Source: JBGLNJ01 sp964353405 (GTDB taxonomy: Bacteria; Chloroflexota; Anaerolineae; Fen-1058). Taken from it: DNA of 64,000 nt. Each line of letters begins with the position of its first letter. Positions within the stretch are counted from its first letter, which is position 1. A model generated the notes under the pieces. The model was given only the letters and a program-made list of their open reading frames with translations. It had not been told where the DNA came from and did no database searches. Shown here one piece after another: positions 24,202 through 31,672 of this stretch. The DNA lies in the NCBI GenBank assembly GCA_964353405.1, contig CAYGWJ010000121.1, forward strand, positions 1-64,000, given 5' to 3'. A program made the translations under genes and the position numbers.

Positions 24202-26163
24202 ATGAGCACTACCGCCCTGGGATACATCTACTTTTTCTACGGCCTCGCGTTTTTTGCGATGGGGCTGGCGGTGGTGCTGGAAGCGGGCCGGACCAGCGAG
24301 TTGCGGTTCGCGCACTCGATGCCGTGGCTGGCGGCCTTTGGCCTGACCCATGGCTTGCACGAGTGGTTTGAAATGTTTGAGGTGATGGGGCAATTGCCCC
24401 CTGGCCTGCCGCTGGGAGCAATTCACCTCATCCTCCTGGTTGTCTCGTTTGCCTGCCTGGCAGCGTTCGGAATCAGCCTGGGCCGGACCGAGAGCGCGGC
24501 GCCGTTGGGCGCCATGTGGCGAACGCTGGCGCTCATCGGGTTCAGCCTGGGCGGCATGATCGTGTTGCGGCTCTGGCTGCCGCAGTCCGATTGGTGGGGA
24601 GCCGCCAGCGTCTGGGCGCGTTACAGCCTGGGGATCGTCGGCGCCATCGTTACCAGTTGGTCGCTCATTTCTCAAGGGCAAGTCTTTGCCAGGCTGGGCA
24701 TGGCGCATTTTGGGCGCGACCTGATCTGGGCAGCGCTGGCCTTTGCCCTGTATGGCATCGTCGGCCAGATGTTTGTGTCCAAGAGCGCGCTGCCGCCTTC
24801 GAACTTTATCAACTCTGATTTGTTCCTGCGGCTGTTCGGTGCGCCTGTTCAGTTGTTCCGAGGCGCGATCGCGATGGTGCTGGCCGTCACCATCATCCGC
24901 GCGCTGCGCGTGTTCGAGATCGAACGCACACAGCGACTGCGCGCAGCGGAGCTGACGGCCCAGGAAGCTGAGCGGCGCGTCCAACAGGAAACGGCGCACC
25001 TGAACCGCCAATTGCAGGAAGCGGTCAACGAGCTATCCATCCTGTTTGAAATGTCGCGCATCCTGGCGGCCACGCTGGACTGGCAGGCTGTGCTTCAACA
25101 AGCCGTCGTCAAGGTCGTTGACCTGCTGCCCGCTCGCGCGGCGATGATCCTGCTGGAAACGGATCCGCCGGGAAGCTGCGCCGCGAGCACAGGCTTTTGC
25201 CGCGCAGAGTTGGCTGGCGCCGCCCAGAGCATAGGTCGGGCCGTCATCACCGCCAACGCCGATAACAACGAATTCGCTGTTCCGCCCGAGATGCGCGTGC
25301 TGGCTCCGATGATGGCCGTGCCTTTGCACCTTTCGGGCAAGCGCGGTCTCATCGGCAGCCTGGTCATTTGCGTGAGCGACGTGCACATCTTTGAACCCAA
25401 GCGGTCGCTATTGCTCACGCTGGGCCGTGAGCTGGCCATCGCCATCGAAAACGCCCGGCTTTACCAGCAAGTCCAAGAGCGCGAGATGGTGCGCGGCGAA
25501 CTGCTGCGGCGTTCGGTGCAGGTTCAGGAAGAAGAGCGCAAGCGCATCGCCCGCGAGCTGCACGACGGCATCGGCCAGATCTTTACCGCGCTGGCGCTGG
25601 GGCTTTCGGGTGTAGAAGAAACCATGCCGCGTGACCCGGCGCTGGCGCGCAAGCAAATCGGCAATCTCAAAGACTTGGCCGTTCGCGCCATCTCTGAGCT
25701 GCGTCAACTGGTGGCCGATCTGCGGCCCGCGCAGTTGGACGACCTGGGCCTGGCGCCCGCGCTCCACTGGCTGACCGACGAGTGGCGCGACCGGCTTCAC
25801 ATGGATGTGCGCGTTCAAATTCTAGGCCAGCGCCGTCGCCTGTCGTCGGAAATGGAAACCGTGCTGTTTCGCATCACGCAAGAAGCGTTGACCAACGTCG
25901 CCAAGCACGCCAACGCGCAGCGCACCGCCGTCAAGCTGGCTTTTGGCGATGACCAGGTCGAGCTGGTCATCGAGGATAATGGCATCGGCATGACGCCGGA
26001 ACAAATGTACCGCCGCCAGGTTCGCCATCAAGGCTGGGGACTGGCTGGCATCCAGGAACGCGCCGCTCTCGTCGGCGGCACATTCGATATTGACTCGGCG
26101 CCGGGGCGAGGCACCCGGTTGACCGTCCACATCCCACTTGGTGGCGAGGAGGCCGTTGCATGA
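24202..26163 (+). CDS. Membrane sensor histidine kinase (GAF, HisKA_3)
   Basis: About 653 residues. An N-terminal seven-helix membrane region (residues 1-240) is followed by a coiled coil (RAAELTAQEAERRVQQETAHLN), a GAF domain, then a NarX/DegS-type kinase: H-box EEERKRIARELHDGIGQ, the NATAHANAQR-like ITQEALTNVAKHANAQR, and ATP lid DNGIGM plus GWGLAGIQERAALVGG. ATG 24202 starts the membrane domain cleanly; a GTG at 24148 overlapping the upstream stop as GTGA is an alternative start. The GAF domain contains a repeat-derived ADNNEFAVPPE. It overlaps its response regulator by four bases and probably controls the neighbouring cytochrome genes. Confidence 0.88.
   Translation: MSTTALGYIYFFYGLAFFAMGLAVVLEAGRTSELRFAHSMPWLAAFGLTHGLHEWFEMFEVMGQLPPGLPLGAIHLILLVVSFACLAAFGISLGRTESAAPLGAMWRTLALIGFSLGGMIVLRLWLPQSDWWGAASVWARYSLGIVGAIVTSWSLISQGQVFARLGMAHFGRDLIWAALAFALYGIVGQMFVSKSALPPSNFINSDLFLRLFGAPVQLFRGAIAMVLAVTIIRALRVFEIERTQRLRAAELTAQEAERRVQQETAHLNRQLQEAVNELSILFEMSRILAATLDWQAVLQQAVVKVVDLLPARAAMILLETDPPGSCAASTGFCRAELAGAAQSIGRAVITANADNNEFAVPPEMRVLAPMMAVPLHLSGKRGLIGSLVICVSDVHIFEPKRSLLLTLGRELAIAIENARLYQQVQEREMVRGELLRRSVQVQEEERKRIARELHDGIGQIFTALALGLSGVEETMPRDPALARKQIGNLKDLAVRAISELRQLVADLRPAQLDDLGLAPALHWLTDEWRDRLHMDVRVQILGQRRRLSSEMETVLFRITQEALTNVAKHANAQRTAVKLAFGDDQVELVIEDNGIGMTPEQMYRRQVRHQGWGLAGIQERAALVGGTFDIDSAPGRGTRLTVHIPLGGEEAVA
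25264..25281. repeat. Palindromic element AACARCGAATTCGYTGTT, copy 2 (in the GAF domain)
   Basis: AACAACGAATTCGCTGTT lies in frame in the kinase gene and encodes NNEFAV within the GAF domain. Identical to copy 3 at 26959-26976. Confidence 0.65.
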
Positions 26164-26831
26164 CGATCAAGATTGTGCTCGTGGACGATCACGAGATCGT
26201 GCGGGCGGGCCTGAGGATGCTGCTCAGCTCGCACTCGGACATTGAGATCATCGGCGAGGCTGAAAACGGCCAGCAGGCCTTGCAGCTCTGCCAAAAGAAC
26301 CCGCCCGATGTCGTCATTATGGACATCACCATGCCGGGCCTCAGTGGGCTTGAAGTCACGCGCCAGATCAAGCAGCAATGCCCCAACACGGCCGTGCTGG
26401 CGCTCACCATCCACGAAGGCGAGCAATACTTTTTCGAGATGCTCAACGCGGGCGCTTCCGGTTACGTCCCTAAACGCGCCGCGCCCACCGACCTGGTGAA
26501 TGCCATCCACGCTGTGTATTCCGGCGAAGTGTACCTGCATCCAAGCGTCGCCAAGGCGCTCGTCAACGATTACATCCAACGTGTTCAGATGGGCTGGGAG
26601 CGCGCCAGCTACGACGGACTGACCGACCGCGAGCAGCAGGTCCTCAAGATGATTGCCGAAGGCATGATGAACAAAGAGATCGCCGAAAAGCTCTCGATCA
26701 GCGTGCGGACGGTGGAGCGGCATCGAGAGAACATTATGGCCAAGCTCAACCTGCACACGCGGGCCGAGCTGGTGCGCTATGCGGTAGACAAGGGACTGAT
26801 TGACATCAGCAACAAGCCGCCTTCAGAGTAG
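26160..26831 (+). CDS. NarL/FixJ-family response regulator
   Basis: 223 residues. Receiver domain with VDDHE acidic pocket, phosphoacceptor Asp in DVVIMDITMPG, Thr in ALTIHEG and Lys in VPKRAAP; a LuxR-type helix-turn-helix at the C-terminus (LTDREQQVLKMIAEGMMNKEIAEKLSISVRTVERHRENIMAKL). ATG overlaps the kinase stop as ATGA, so the two form a two-component pair. It likely binds the conserved motifs found at 27022, 27987 and 31004, though this is inference. Confidence 0.93.
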   Translation: MTIKIVLVDDHEIVRAGLRMLLSSHSDIEIIGEAENGQQALQLCQKNPPDVVIMDITMPGLSGLEVTRQIKQQCPNTAVLALTIHEGEQYFFEMLNAGASGYVPKRAAPTDLVNAIHAVYSGEVYLHPSVAKALVNDYIQRVQMGWERASYDGLTDREQQVLKMIAEGMMNKEIAEKLSISVRTVERHRENIMAKLNLHTRAELVRYAVDKGLIDISNKPPSE

Positions 26832-26851
26832 CCCCTGGGAAGTCCCAGGGG
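26832..26851 (+). terminator. Hairpin after the response regulator
   Basis: Perfect 8-base stem CCCCTGGG-aagt-CCCAGGGG directly after the stop codon; no T-run. The gap up to 27226 also holds copy 3 of the GAATTC palindrome (26959-26976), a regulatory motif (27022-27053) and a GTAGGGC element (27127-27191); no gene was seen in it. Confidence 0.4.
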
Positions 26852-26958
26852 TAGCACCGCACAAATCCAGGCGTCCCCACCCCACTCTAGGGATTTTCCC
26901 ACATAGCGCGTTCGACCCGATGTCGGCGGGATGGGTGGAAACACGCATCCCGGCCCCC

Positions 26959-26976
26959 AACAACGAATTCGCTGTT
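26959..26976. repeat. Palindromic element AACARCGAATTCGYTGTT, copy 3 (intergenic)
   Basis: AACAACGAATTCGCTGTT, identical to copy 2, between the response regulator and its decayed paralog. Confidence 0.65.
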
Positions 26977-27021
26977 CAAATCACCCTATCTCTCATCCAA
27001 ATTGGTATGCCACCACATGCT

Positions 27022-27053
27022 GAAGTTGGGACGTGTGCCCAATTGACGTGTCA
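27022..27053 (+). promoter_or_regulatory. Conserved regulatory motif, copy 1
   Basis: Contains AGTTGGG, an 8-base gap, then GCCCAATTGACGTGTCA (27037-27053). The halves TTGGG and CCCAA form an inverted repeat, and TTGACG could act as a -35 box. Closely similar to copies at 27987-28017 and 31004-31026. About 175 bases upstream of the decayed regulator. Confidence 0.5.
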
Positions 27054-27126
27054 GACTCTTGCATGGTAGTCTGGTATCAGAGGAAAGCGGTTCGCCCTTT
27101 GATGCTGGACCTCGTCAAAGGAAACT

Positions 27127-27191
27127 TTGTAGGGCGGCTTTCCATAGCCGCCGCGCTGGGGGCAGGTATGGACGCGAAGCGTGCCCTACAA
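27127..27191. repeat. GTAGGGC dispersed palindrome, copy 1
   Basis: 9-base arms TTGTAGGGC (27127-27135) and GCCCTACAA (27183-27191) enclose a GC-rich core with its own GGCGGC/GCCGCC pairing. A second element with GTAGGGCA/TGCCCTAC arms lies inside the YfhO-like gene at 49053-49085. Confidence 0.55.
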
Positions 27192-27226
27192 GGGGCTCTC
27201 CGACAGGGTTCTAGATCGAATTTGGT

Positions 27227-27824
27227 ATGATGATCCGAGTCGTTCTGGTGGATGACCAGGAGATTGTGCGCGCCGGGCTGCGCCTGCTGCTCCAATCTCA
27301 GACAGACATGGACATCGTAGGCGAGGCCGGCGATGGCGCCGAGGCGCTCGCACTTTGCCGCCAGGTTTCTCCCCACGTTGTGATCACCACCATCGAACTG
27401 CCGGGCCTCAATGGTTTCGAGCTCGCGCGCAAGCTCAAAGCGCAAAGACCCACAGCACTTTTTCGAGATGATCAGTGCGGGCGCATCCGGCTACCTCCCC
27501 AAGCGCACTGCCACCGCTGACCTGGTGACCGCCATCCGCACCGTCCATGCGGGTCAAATGTACATACATCCCACGGGTTATCACCAGCGCACCTACGCAA
27601 GCCATGAACGCCCCCGCCCCAACGACCTGGAGCCGCATGAACAGCTCGTCCTCGTCATGATTGCCCAAGGAGCGCAAAACAAGCAAATCGCGCTGCGGCT
27701 TGGGGTCAATGTGAGAACCGTGGCGCGCTATCGAGCGAATATCGAGAACAAGCTCAACCTGCACAGCCGGGCCGACCTGGTGCGCTATGCGGTGGACAAG
27801 GGCCTGGTGAGCGCGGCCCCCTAG
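27227..27824 (+). pseudogene. Decayed NarL-type response regulator
   Basis: Paralog of the regulator at 26160. The N-terminal receiver part (27227 to about 27455) and the C-terminal part (from about 27445 to 27824, with GASGYLPKR and an HTH QNKQIALRLGVNVRTVARYRANIENKL) are in different frames. Alignment with the intact paralog indicates a loss of about 38 bases around the ALTIHEG segment. The phosphoacceptor Asp is also replaced (VVITTIELPG instead of VVIMDITMPG). It is therefore unlikely to work as a phospho-regulated protein; the C-terminal DNA-binding part could still be made alone. Confidence 0.8.
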
Positions 27825-27986
27825 AGCGCTGGCGACCAGGCAAAAATGCATCGTCCTGCTCGCACTCCCTCATTGCGCATGGGTTTCCCCCCCCCACACA
27901 CCCCCTCATTCATTGACGGTTGCCCCACTTGAATCGTGCGTGACTACCCTCTAGGGTGATCAGAATATTGGGGATATGGGCGCAAC

Positions 27987-28017
27987 AAGTTGGGTGGCCT
28001 GCCCAATTGACCTGTCA
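27987..28017 (+). promoter_or_regulatory. Conserved regulatory motif, copy 2
   Basis: Contains AAGTTGGG, then GCCCAATTGACCTGTCA (28001-28017), nearly identical to copy 1. TTGACC (28007-28012) could be the -35 box, with ATACCT 17 bases on. It lies 67 bases upstream of the heptaheme gene. Confidence 0.55.
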
Positions 28018-28083
28018 TGGGGCAATGTGATACCTTTGTGTCAGCAGAACCAGGTGAATGGCCTACACACAAAGGAGAAGAAA

Positions 28084-28866
28084 ATGTCCACTACACGCGT
28101 TGTCTTTGCCGTCTTTCTCATGACCGTTGTGACGGCGTTCGTGGTGAGTGTGTGCGCGGCAGGAGTGGCGTATGCCGCTGGCCCTGAGCCACAGCAACAA
28201 CCAGACTGCGCCACTTGCCACTCGGAAGTCGCCAAGACGTGGGGAGGGGGCAAACATGCTATCAAAGGTATTGCCTGCACGGCATGTCACCAGCCCGGCC
28301 CCAATGCCCACCCTGGCAGCCCGATAGGTGTTGACAAGTCGGCCGCGTTTTGCAGCACTTGCCATTCCGCCGCGGGCACAGAGTGGCAAACGAGCGGTCA
28401 TGGCAAGGCCAACGTCGCGTGCACTTCGTGCCACGACATGCACTCAGCCTCGCTCAAGTTCAAGGCGCCGACTGACCTGTGCGCAAGCTGCCACAAGGAG
28501 CGCGAAGACCAAAGCAACATGCCGATGGACAGCTCGACCAACGCGTGCATCAACTGCCATATGCACAGCACGGCTTCCGGCACAACCGCCACCAACCCCA
28601 CTCCCTCCAACCACTCTTTCGTCATGGGAGCGGACGCCTGCCAGCGCTGCCACAAGGATAATGTCCACACAGCGCATCAAATCATTTCTACGGTTTTGCC
28701 CCAGCCTGGCGCCGACAAGCCCGTCCAACAACTTGTGCCCACCGCAACGCTTGCCGCCGCGAGTGCCGCATCGAACGGCGTCTCGGCCTGGCCCAACATC
28801 ATGGGCGGCGTGATCGGAGGGCTTTTGCTTGGCTTTATTTCGGCTGTCGTCGTGGTAAGGAGATAG
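28084..28866 (+). CDS. Heptaheme c-type cytochrome
   Basis: 260 residues. Signal peptide (VVFAVFLMTVVTAFVVSVCAAGVAYA) and C-terminal helix (IMGGVIGGLLLGFISAVVVV). Seven CxxCH motifs: CATCH, CTACH, CSTCH, CTSCH, CASCH, CINCH, CQRCH, resembling NrfB/DmsE or Qrc/Mcc-type multiheme subunits. ATG at 28084 with AAAGGAGAAG is preferred over an upstream reading. First gene of a three-gene unit with an Fe-S protein and an NrfD-type membrane protein. Confidence 0.9.
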   Translation: MSTTRVVFAVFLMTVVTAFVVSVCAAGVAYAAGPEPQQQPDCATCHSEVAKTWGGGKHAIKGIACTACHQPGPNAHPGSPIGVDKSAAFCSTCHSAAGTEWQTSGHGKANVACTSCHDMHSASLKFKAPTDLCASCHKEREDQSNMPMDSSTNACINCHMHSTASGTTATNPTPSNHSFVMGADACQRCHKDNVHTAHQIISTVLPQPGADKPVQQLVPTATLAAASAASNGVSAWPNIMGGVIGGLLLGFISAVVVVRR

Positions 28867-28868
28867 GA

Positions 28869-29660
28869 ATGAGCGATACGAAACTCTCTCGGCGTGATTT
28901 TTTGAAATACGCCGGTCTGGCCGGAGGCGGTTTGCTCGTCGTCGAATTGTTCGGCACGGGCGCAGTCTCGCCGCTCAATCCATCCAACGCCGTCGCGGGC
29001 GACAGGGTCAAAGAAGCGCAAAGCAAGCACAAGTGGGTTATGGTCATTGACCAGAGCAAGTGCATCGGCTGCAACTATTGCACCTATGCCTGCAAAGCGT
29101 TCAACGATATCCCCGGCGATGCGCAATGGAACACGGTCAGCGTGGAAGGCTCAACCGACAAAGGCCCGGCTTATCTGCCGCGCCCGTGCCAGCATTGCGA
29201 AAACGCGCCGTGCGTGGAGGCCTGCCCGGTCGGAGCGACGTATCACCGCGCCGATGGGCTGGTCGAGATGGATTACGACAAGTGCATCGGCTGCCGCTAC
29301 TGTCAAGTGGCCTGCCCATATAATGCGCGCGTGTTCAACTGGCAAGACCCGGCCAAGCTCGCCAACTCCTATGTGCCCGAGTGGGGCACGCCGGACATTC
29401 CGCGCCGTAAGCGCGGCGTGGTAGAAAAATGCACTTTTTGCGCGCAGCGCATTGACCGTGGGCTGGCACAGGGATTGACCCCCGGCGTGGACCGCGACGC
29501 AACGCCCGCGTGTGTGAATGTCTGCCCGGTGCGTGCGCGGTTGTTCGGCGACTTTTACGATCCCACAAGCCCCGCGAGCCGCGCGCTGGCTCAGCACCGC
29601 AGTTTCCGCCTGCGCGAGGATCTGGGCACCAATCCGCGCGTGTACTATCTGCCCGCGTGA
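28869..29660 (+). CDS. TAT-exported ferredoxin subunit with four 4Fe-4S clusters (NrfC/HybA/DmsB-like)
   Basis: 263 residues. Twin-arginine signal LSRRDFLKYAGLAGGG. Four cysteine groups: CIGCNYCTYACK, CQHCENAPCVEACP, CIGCRYCQVACP and CTFCAQRI with CVNVCP, the four-cluster pattern of DmsB/NrfC subunits. It follows the heptaheme gene by two bases and precedes the NrfD gene, so it should wire the heptaheme to the membrane quinone site. Confidence 0.93.
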   Translation: MSDTKLSRRDFLKYAGLAGGGLLVVELFGTGAVSPLNPSNAVAGDRVKEAQSKHKWVMVIDQSKCIGCNYCTYACKAFNDIPGDAQWNTVSVEGSTDKGPAYLPRPCQHCENAPCVEACPVGATYHRADGLVEMDYDKCIGCRYCQVACPYNARVFNWQDPAKLANSYVPEWGTPDIPRRKRGVVEKCTFCAQRIDRGLAQGLTPGVDRDATPACVNVCPVRARLFGDFYDPTSPASRALAQHRSFRLREDLGTNPRVYYLPA

Positions 29661-29686
29661 GACATTCGACGCCAAAGGATATGACG

Positions 29687-30940
29687 ATGACAACCTTTGC
29701 ACAACATTTTCGGTTCAAGCTCACACCTTTTAGAATATGGATCATCATCCTCGCTCTGATGTGTGCCTTTGGACTGTACGCCGGGATCCTGGTCTTTATC
29801 AACGGTCTGTCCATCACGGGGATGTCTGATCGCGTGCCGTGGGGATTGTGGATCACGATTGACATTTCCTCTATCGGGCTGGGGGCTGGCGCGTTCCTGC
29901 TCTCGGCTGCCGTTTACTTGCTCGGGCTGAAAAAGTACGAACCCATCGCTCGCGTGGCCGTCTTTGTCGGCCTGCTGGGATACACCAGCGCCCTGCTCAC
30001 GCTATTGCTCGACATTGGCCGCCCGGATCGCTTTTGGCATGGTCTGGCGTTCTGGAACACACACTCGCTCCTGTGGGAAATCATCATGTGTATCACGCTT
30101 TACCTCACAGTGCTCATGGTCGAGTTTGCGACGATTGTGGCCGAGCATCGCTTCTTTGCGCGCTGGCCCTGGGTCGGCAAGCTGGCTCATCAAGCGCACA
30201 AGCTGATGCCGGTGCTGGCTGTGGTGGGCATGGGTCTCTCGCTCTTGCACCAGTCCTCGCTGGGCGCGGCCTACGGCATCATCAAAGCGAGACCCGTGTG
30301 GTACAAGCCTACCATGCCGCTGATGTTCATCGCACAGGCCATCGCCACCAGCCCGCTGCTTGTCGTGGCGCTGTCCATCATCGTGAGCCGGCTGCGGGGC
30401 CGCGAGTTGGTCCGTCAAGAACTGCTGTCGGCCGTCGCCCGGTTCAGCGGCTTTGCGCTGCTCGTGTATGCCTACATGCGCTTTTGGGATTTCCTGGCGA
30501 TGGACTATTCGTATCTGCCGGTCCGCGCCGAGTCCATGGAACTGCTGACCAGCGGCCCACTGGCCTACAATTTCTGGACCTTTGAAGTGTTCCTGGGCAT
30601 GGTGATTCCGCTTGTGATCCTGTTCGACAACAAACTGCGGCACCAAAAAGCGGCTCTGATCGTGGCCGGCTTTCTGGTAGCGTTCGCCCTCATCGTCAAC
30701 CGCTGGGATACCAACCTGATGGGTTTGCTGGTGCCGTTGGCCTATACCACTGCCGTCCTACCTAAAGCTGAGATCAGCTATTCGCCGACTTGGATAGAAT
30801 GGGCCACGGCGGGCGGCATATTGGGCTACTGGTTGATGGCATTCTCGCTGGGCGTCAAGTATTTGCCCATCTTCAAGCAAGAACCGGGGACCAAGGACGA
30901 ACACGTTGTTGCTCAGGCGCCCGCACTGGCGCAAGCTTGA
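29687..30940 (+). CDS. NrfD/PsrC-family quinone-interacting membrane subunit
   Basis: About 417 residues with roughly ten helices. NrfD family features: PWGLWITIDISSIGLGAGAFLLSA near the start and DIGRPDRFWHGLAFWNTHSLLWEI. ATG 29687 is placed 7 bases from AAAGGA; ATG 29681 is possible. NrfD proteins exchange electrons with menaquinone. No molybdopterin or other catalytic subunit is encoded next to it, unlike Psr, Qrc or Mcc operons. Confidence 0.9.
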   Translation: MTTFAQHFRFKLTPFRIWIIILALMCAFGLYAGILVFINGLSITGMSDRVPWGLWITIDISSIGLGAGAFLLSAAVYLLGLKKYEPIARVAVFVGLLGYTSALLTLLLDIGRPDRFWHGLAFWNTHSLLWEIIMCITLYLTVLMVEFATIVAEHRFFARWPWVGKLAHQAHKLMPVLAVVGMGLSLLHQSSLGAAYGIIKARPVWYKPTMPLMFIAQAIATSPLLVVALSIIVSRLRGRELVRQELLSAVARFSGFALLVYAYMRFWDFLAMDYSYLPVRAESMELLTSGPLAYNFWTFEVFLGMVIPLVILFDNKLRHQKAALIVAGFLVAFALIVNRWDTNLMGLLVPLAYTTAVLPKAEISYSPTWIEWATAGGILGYWLMAFSLGVKYLPIFKQEPGTKDEHVVAQAPALAQA

Positions 30941-31003
30941 GCAAAGCGCACATCACCCACTCGAAGCAGGCCCGGCTGACACAAACTGGCAGCTAGAAAT
31001 GGG

Positions 31004-31026
31004 GCAGTCACCCAATAGACCTGACA
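31004..31026 (+). promoter_or_regulatory. Conserved regulatory motif, copy 3, with promoter
   Basis: ACCCAATAGACCTGACA (31010-31026) matches copies 1 and 2, again after a GGGG half-site. TAGACC (31016-31021) and TAAACT (31039-31044) are 17 bases apart and could form the promoter of the gene at 31086. Confidence 0.5.
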
Positions 31027-31085
31027 CACAGTTTGGTGTAAACTGCAATCAAAAGGGTTGGCAAGAGTGGAAAGGAGAATGAAAA

Positions 31086-31460
31086 ATGAACGCGCAAACA
31101 ATCCAAGATATCTTTATAGTTGCTGGGATGTTCTTTCTGCGCATTGGTCTGCCGCTTCTCGTCGTCATGGGCCTGGGGTATCTGATTCAACGCTGGCTGG
31201 AGCCTAAAGCCGTGCATGAGCAATTCGAGGGAATTGTACGCAGCACACACGAACGAGCGGCGGCTCCGGTGACGCGACAGTACGCCCTATCGGGCGAGGC
31301 GGCCAACAAGTATGCAGTCTGCACGACCAACCTGCAAACGGATATTCCGTGTTGGCTCGCCCGCCAGATCGCCGGTCAGACATTGCCGGAAGGCTGCGCC
31401 ACTTGTAAAGTGCGCACGCAGATCAACGCCGACGCGATGGACGTGAAACGCGCCAGCTAA
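31086..31460 (+). CDS. Small membrane-anchored protein of unknown function
   Basis: 124 residues. One N-terminal helix (FIVAGMFFLRIGLPLLVVMGLGYLI), then a soluble tail with Cys in KYAVCTTN, DIPCWLARQ and EGCATCKVR. No family recognised. It has a good ribosome site (AAAGGAG) and its own regulatory motif shared with the cytochrome genes. The clustered cysteines might bind metal or a cluster. Confidence 0.75.
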   Translation: MNAQTIQDIFIVAGMFFLRIGLPLLVVMGLGYLIQRWLEPKAVHEQFEGIVRSTHERAAAPVTRQYALSGEAANKYAVCTTNLQTDIPCWLARQIAGQTLPEGCATCKVRTQINADAMDVKRAS

Positions 31461-31480
31461 CAACACTTTTATTGCCCTCC

Positions 31481-31513
31481 AGGCCCGAAGAGTCACTTTG
31501 GGCCTTTTTTTTT
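31481..31513 (+). terminator. Intrinsic terminator of the cytochrome region
   Basis: Stem AGGCCC/GGGCCT with inner AAG/CTT pairing, followed by nine T residues. Closes the transcript of the gene at 31086. Confidence 0.85.
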
Positions 31514-31528
31514 GTCAGTCACGCAACC

Positions 31529-31583
31529 GTAACAGACCTGTTACTCTGGAACTATTGATTTGCGATATACTCTGGCGTATACT
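31529..31583 (+). promoter_or_regulatory. Promoter and operator-like repeat of the PAS-GAF kinase
   Basis: -35 TTGATT (31555-31560), 17-base spacer, -10 TATACT (31578-31583). Upstream lies a perfect inverted repeat GTAACAG-ac-CTGTTAC (31529-31544), and a palindrome ATGACGTCAT sits at the expected start point (31591-31600). Confidence 0.6.
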
Positions 31584-31672
31584 TGTTAGAATGACGTCAT
31601 GTCCCGCCTGAATCAGCGGGCCGGCCCCAGACCCTTGTCGCTTGCCAGACAGTCAAGATACGGAGGCAGCCG

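Noticed and set aside
27880..27905. Run of nine C residues as a phase-variable tract
   Set aside because: It is intergenic, far from a start codon, and no repeat-length effect can be inferred.
31591..31600. ATGACGTCAT palindrome as a specific operator
   Set aside because: A single 10-base palindrome is too short to claim alone; mentioned only as part of the promoter entry.
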